Origin: Candidatus Methanoperedens sp.
GTDB lineage: Archaea; Halobacteriota; Methanosarcinia; Methanosarcinales; Methanoperedenaceae
Length of the DNA stretch: 64,000 bases
Assembly: GCA_027460525.1 (NCBI GenBank)
Contig: JAPZAS010000034.1
Location: 1-64,000, forward strand
Reading direction: 5' to 3'
The translations under genes and the position numbers were made by a program. This document shows, piece after piece, positions 61,436 through 64,000 of the stretch (positions within the stretch are counted from its first letter, which is position 1; each line of letters begins with the position of its first letter). Under the pieces are notes generated by a model. The model had not been told where the DNA came from and did no database searches. It saw only the letters and a program-made list of their open reading frames with translations.

Positions 61436-61597
61436 ATGGGTGAAGTAGTAAAACTTCGCAAATCCGGTAAAAACCTGATAATTACCGTACCGTCAGAGAT
61501 ATGTGAAAAGTTAGACCTCAAAGAAGGGTCAGAGATGGAGATGGAGCCTTTTACCTGCGGCGGTGATATTGGGCTGCGTATAAAACCAAAAAAATGA
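61436..61597 (+). CDS. Small AbrB/SpoVT-like protein
   Basis: 53 aa: VVKLRKSGKNLIITVPSEIC, then EKLDLKEGSEMEME, the swapped-hairpin AbrB fold of antitoxin/regulator proteins. A strong GGTGAT ribosome binding site precedes ATG 61436. No toxin gene follows, so it is a solitary regulator or an orphan antitoxin. Confidence 0.72.
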   Translation: MGEVVKLRKSGKNLIITVPSEICEKLDLKEGSEMEMEPFTCGGDIGLRIKPKK

Positions 61598-61641
61598 TGG
61601 AGAAGTACTACCTATCTCACAGCCAAGCAAACTTTTTATGT

Positions 61642-61887
61642 TTACCACGAAACCACTTTATCGTATTCAAACAGCATCTCAACAATCCTGTCATATCCCA
61701 CACATTCATGCCCTGTAACCCCTCGCGCTTCTGCATCCTTCGCGCAGGCATAGGCGGGCAATTCAGGTTTTGCGTACACAGCATCATGCAGCAGAAGTAT
61801 TGCCACTTCGTTGTCTTTGCTCTGCGCTTTTGCTATCTCAAGCGGGGTTGCATCGTTCGGGTTCCGGATAATATGCAGTATCTTCAT
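61642..61887 (-). CDS. DsrH/TusB-like sulfur relay protein
   Basis: 81 aa: MKILHIIRNPNDATPLEIAK, EVAILLLHDAVYAKP and YDRIVEMLFEYDKVVSW, the small DsrH/TusB fold. The conserved cysteine of DsrH is not in the standard place (cysteines in YACAKDA and HECVGY). It is the last gene of the moeB-tusA-dsrE run. Confidence 0.75.
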   Translation of the reverse strand: MKILHIIRNPNDATPLEIAKAQSKDNEVAILLLHDAVYAKPELPAYACAKDAEARGVTGHECVGYDRIVEMLFEYDKVVSW

Positions 61888-61889
61888 GA

Positions 61890-62234
61890 TTAAAATGGTA
61901 TCACAATATCGGATTCTGTGATTGTATTCACAAGCTCTTCACGTTCTGTCGGTTTTACATTTGCAATAAGTTCACTTATTCCCCTCTTTTCCATGGATGG
62001 TTTATCAGCCAGGAGGGTGCATTTTAGCATTGAAAACGCTCCGAATTCCTTATCCAGCGGCGCAAAATTAAGCACTTCAGGTTTTATGTGCGTGGCAGTA
62101 TAAACGCCGTCCTCCATGAAAATGACCGTGACCTTATCCCCGACCAGCGTCAATCCCACGCTCATCCTCAGTGCCTCGGCATTCCTGCGTGTATTCAACG
62201 GCAGGTTTCTCACAATCACTGCTATTTTTTTCAT
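61890..62234 (-). CDS. DsrE/DsrF-family protein (TusC-like)
   Basis: 114 aa: KKIAVIVRNLPLNTRRNAEA, VTVIFMEDGVYTATH, and LLADKPSMEKRGISEL. DsrE-fold proteins pass sulfane sulfur between TusA and acceptors. Only one cysteine (MLKCTLL) is visible, at the site used by DsrF/TusC-like members. It is 2 nt upstream of the dsrH-like gene. Confidence 0.75.
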   Translation of the reverse strand: MKKIAVIVRNLPLNTRRNAEALRMSVGLTLVGDKVTVIFMEDGVYTATHIKPEVLNFAPLDKEFGAFSMLKCTLLADKPSMEKRGISELIANVKPTEREELVNTITESDIVIPF

Positions 62235-62237
62235 AGT

Positions 62238-62540
62238 TCACCCGAAAGAAATAAACCTGTCCACATCGCTTGCTATGCATGCGTGGTCGTACTGGCTTCC
62301 GAACAATATGCCATCCACCCTTCCCATCTTTCGCTGCTCGACATTGAACGCACAGACTGCTATATTAACGCCTTTATCCACCAGCTCTGCAAACTCCTTT
62401 TTATGTGCGTTATACACGCCGTCGTACATCAAAAAAATAAATACCTCATGACCCGCCTCACGGGCTGCCGAGCTTATGGCAATAACTGTATTGGTATTCT
62501 CATTCTCAGGGTTTGTGGTCAGGAGTATCCCGAGTTTCAT
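62238..62540 (-). CDS. DsrE-family protein (TusD-like)
   Basis: 100 aa: MKLGILLTTNPENENTNTVI, VFIFLMYDGVYNAHK, and the cysteine in GVNIAVCAFNVEQRK at the position of the DsrE/TusD active site. It overlaps the tusA-like gene by 4 nt. Confidence 0.8.
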   Translation of the reverse strand: MKLGILLTTNPENENTNTVIAISSAAREAGHEVFIFLMYDGVYNAHKKEFAELVDKGVNIAVCAFNVEQRKMGRVDGILFGSQYDHACIASDVDRFISFG

Positions 62541-62776
62541 GCCTTGCGTATCCTTACATTCCAGAGGTGCTCGCCCTTCTGTTCGATTCCGAGTATCTTG
62601 TGCCCCTCGTTCTTCAGGCTTCTCGGTACGTTCTCCACAGCCGGGGCATGGTCAAAGGTCACGCTCAACTCCTCGCCGCTTTCAAGCTCCTCGAGTTTGA
62701 GCTTTGTCTTCACAAAGGTGTAGGGGCATACCTCACCTCTCAAATCAAGCTGGGTTACCTTGCTCATACTCTGCAT
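62537..62776 (-). CDS. TusA-family sulfur carrier
   Basis: 79 aa: QLDLRGEVCPYTFVKTKLKL with the conserved persulfide cysteine (CPYT), then LEELESGEELSVTFDHAPAV. ATG 62776 (or 62767) overlaps the moeB-like gene. It is paralogous to the gene at 18695. In this operon it would link the E1-like enzyme to DsrE proteins. Confidence 0.87.
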   Translation of the reverse strand: MQSMSKVTQLDLRGEVCPYTFVKTKLKLEELESGEELSVTFDHAPAVENVPRSLKNEGHKILGIEQKGEHLWNVRIRKA

Positions 62777-63570
62777 GATTCACCATATATCTCTTCCTGT
62801 ATTGAGGTTATCTTGGGTTCTTCGCCGCATACAGGGCATTGTTTGTTCCATCGCATTTTAATCTCATCGAAGGTCATGTTGAGTGCATCGTAGTAAATAA
62901 GCCTCCCTACAAGCAACTCTCCAATCCCGAGCAGGTATTTCACAACCTCTGTTGCCTGGATTACTCCTACTATGCCGGGCAGAACCCCGAGCACGCCTGC
63001 TTCCTGGCAGCTCGGCACCATTCCTGGAGGAGGAGCATGTTCGAAGAGGCATCTGTAGCACGGTCCCTTATGCGGTATTATCGTAGTTACCTGCCCTTCA
63101 AACCTGTATATGCTTCCGTGGGAAAGGGGTTTGTCGGTGAGCACGCAGGCATCGTTCACCAGGTATCGGGTTGCAAAGTTATCAGAGCCGTCAGCAACGA
63201 TATCGTATTCCCTGAAAATATCCACGACGTTGCCTGCATTCAGCCGCTCGATATATGTTTTTACCTCGATATCAGGATTGAGGTTGTTCACAAACTGCTT
63301 TGCGGATTCGGCTTTTGGTTTTCCAACATTCCCGCCGTGTATGACCTGGCGCTGGAGGTTGCTCAGGTCAACGGTGTCGTCATCTATTATACCAAGGGTT
63401 CCCACACCTGCAGCTGCGAGGTATTCGATTATGGGTGCGCCCAGGCCACCAGCGCCTATGCACAATACCTTTGATGCGAGTAGTTTCTTCTGCCCTTTTC
63501 CGCCAACCTCAGGTAAAATGATGTGGCGTGAGTATCTTCTTATCTGTTCTTCGCTGAATCCGCCTAACAT
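62764..63570 (-). CDS. moeB: E1-like adenylyltransferase (MoeB/ThiF/UbaA family)
   Basis: 268 aa. Nucleotide-binding LCIGAGGLGAPIIEYLAAAG, acidic GIIDDDTVDLSNLQRQVIHG, DGSDNFATRYLVNDACV, zinc cysteines in CYRCLFEHA and CPVCGEE. It activates C-terminal GG proteins by adenylation. The ubiquitin-like GG protein at 20543 is a possible partner; sulfur for it could come through the TusA and DsrE genes downstream. Confidence 0.9.
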   Translation of the reverse strand: MLGGFSEEQIRRYSRHIILPEVGGKGQKKLLASKVLCIGAGGLGAPIIEYLAAAGVGTLGIIDDDTVDLSNLQRQVIHGGNVGKPKAESAKQFVNNLNPDIEVKTYIERLNAGNVVDIFREYDIVADGSDNFATRYLVNDACVLTDKPLSHGSIYRFEGQVTTIIPHKGPCYRCLFEHAPPPGMVPSCQEAGVLGVLPGIVGVIQATEVVKYLLGIGELLVGRLIYYDALNMTFDEIKMRWNKQCPVCGEEPKITSIQEEIYGESCRV

Positions 63571-63654
63571 TGTTTTATCACCATATTATTACTGGGAGTA
63601 TTATTTGCACCTATAAAGTATTACTGCCATATATAATTTGTGGTTATTTTAAAA

Positions 63655-63723
63655 TCATTGCACTTTGCGTACTTTGCGTTCTTCGCGGTTAAGAACTACT
63701 CATCGCAAAGGGCGCAAAGAGCC
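63655..63723. repeat. Interspersed repeat with CTTTGCG/CGCAAAG arms
   Basis: GCACTTTGCGTACTTTGCG, TTCTTCGCGGTTAAGAA and ATCGCAAAGGGCGCAAAGAG: direct and inverted copies of CTTTGCG. Very similar elements are common in intergenic DNA of environmental prokaryotes. It lies between moeB and aspS. Confidence 0.5.
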
Positions 63724-63789
63724 AGTGTGAAAAGTCTCATAATTCCAATATATTAATAACACTATTGCTCATTACAGAGGCTGATATTC

Positions 63790-64000
63790 ATGATACGAAC
63801 CCATTACTCAACTCAGATAACACCCGAAATGAACGGCAGCAGTGTAACCATCTGCGGGTGGGCGCATGAGATACGTGACCTGGGCGGGATTACTTTTCTC
63901 GTCGTCCGAGACCGGGAAGGGCTTGTGCAGGTTACGCTTTTCAAGAAGACAATAGACAAAAGCTTGCTTGAAACCGTTCGCAACCTCTCACGCGAATCAG
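63790..64000 (+). CDS. aspS: Aspartyl-tRNA synthetase, N-terminal part
   Basis: The first 70 residues, open to the window edge: the OB-fold anticodon-binding domain of archaeal AspRS (VTICGWAHEIRDLGGITFLV, VRDREGLVQVTLFKKTID). Archaeal enzymes of this kind are often non-discriminating (Asp/Asn), which cannot be judged here. Confidence 0.9.
   Translation, partial: MIRTHYSTQITPEMNGSSVTICGWAHEIRDLGGITFLVVRDREGLVQVTLFKKTIDKSLLETVRNLSRES

Overview
The window is archaeal and most resembles an anaerobic methane-oxidising relative of Methanosarcinales such as Candidatus Methanoperedens. The evidence is a Methanosarcina-type S-layer protein, F430 cofactor genes (cfbA, cfbE), an AksA-type homocitrate synthase, archaeal TFE, MBF1, PAN, aTrm56 and RibC, GGTGAT-like ribosome binding sites, TATA/BRE promoters, and a large set of c-type cytochrome maturation genes that most methanogens lack. 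The species name is inference.

Layout: (1) 1-4401 is core: S-layer gene (partial), sucCD, argF and tRNA-Leu(CAG). (2) 4402-39571 looks like a 35-kb island. The last 20 nt of tRNA-Leu are repeated exactly at 39552-39571 in the same orientation, as in attL/attR of tRNA-targeting integration. The island starts with a graveyard of repeats and HsdS remnants mixed with toxin-antitoxin pairs. A frameshifted type I restriction system (hsdR-hsdS-abi-like-hsdM) and a nucleotidyltransferase/HEPN pair follow, then a UspA-CopA fusion pseudogene. Next come cytochrome c maturation genes (ccmC, ccmH, ccmF, ccdA, several thioredoxins, PCYCGC proteins, a NapH-like ferredoxin), an archaeosortase operon, and a BlaI-type repressor with a membrane metallopeptidase. 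(3) 39577-57024 is core: PEBP, PAN, MBF1, AksA, tRNA-Thr, TFE, F430 genes, deoxyhypusine synthase, riboflavin synthase, redox proteins, DUF116 and a radical SAM protein. (4) 57113-61597 holds a caspase-like protein of uncertain identity, a PAC2 protein, and a vWA plus J-domain/SUMF1 cassette flanked by 85-bp inverted repeats. (5) 61642-63570 is a sulfur-relay operon, followed by the start of aspS.

Three signals stand out. First, a 17-bp palindrome, TTTAC-N7-GTAAA, occurs seven times, only between 17.9 and 33.6 kb, each time in or next to the promoter of a metal, redox or cytochrome-maturation operon, including directly in front of the BlaI-type repressor. It reads as an undescribed regulon. 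Second, the SUMF1 protein ends in an adenine-poor stretch with NNC/NNT codons and a downstream hairpin, the signature of a diversity-generating retroelement target, although no reverse transcriptase or template is in the window. Third, all frame disruptions I can see (hsdR, hsdS, copA, ccmC, a secreted protein, a SHOCT protein, an ATP-cone fragment) lie inside the island and none in about 29 kb of flanking core sequence. This suggests real decay, although single-base homopolymer changes leave sequencing error possible.
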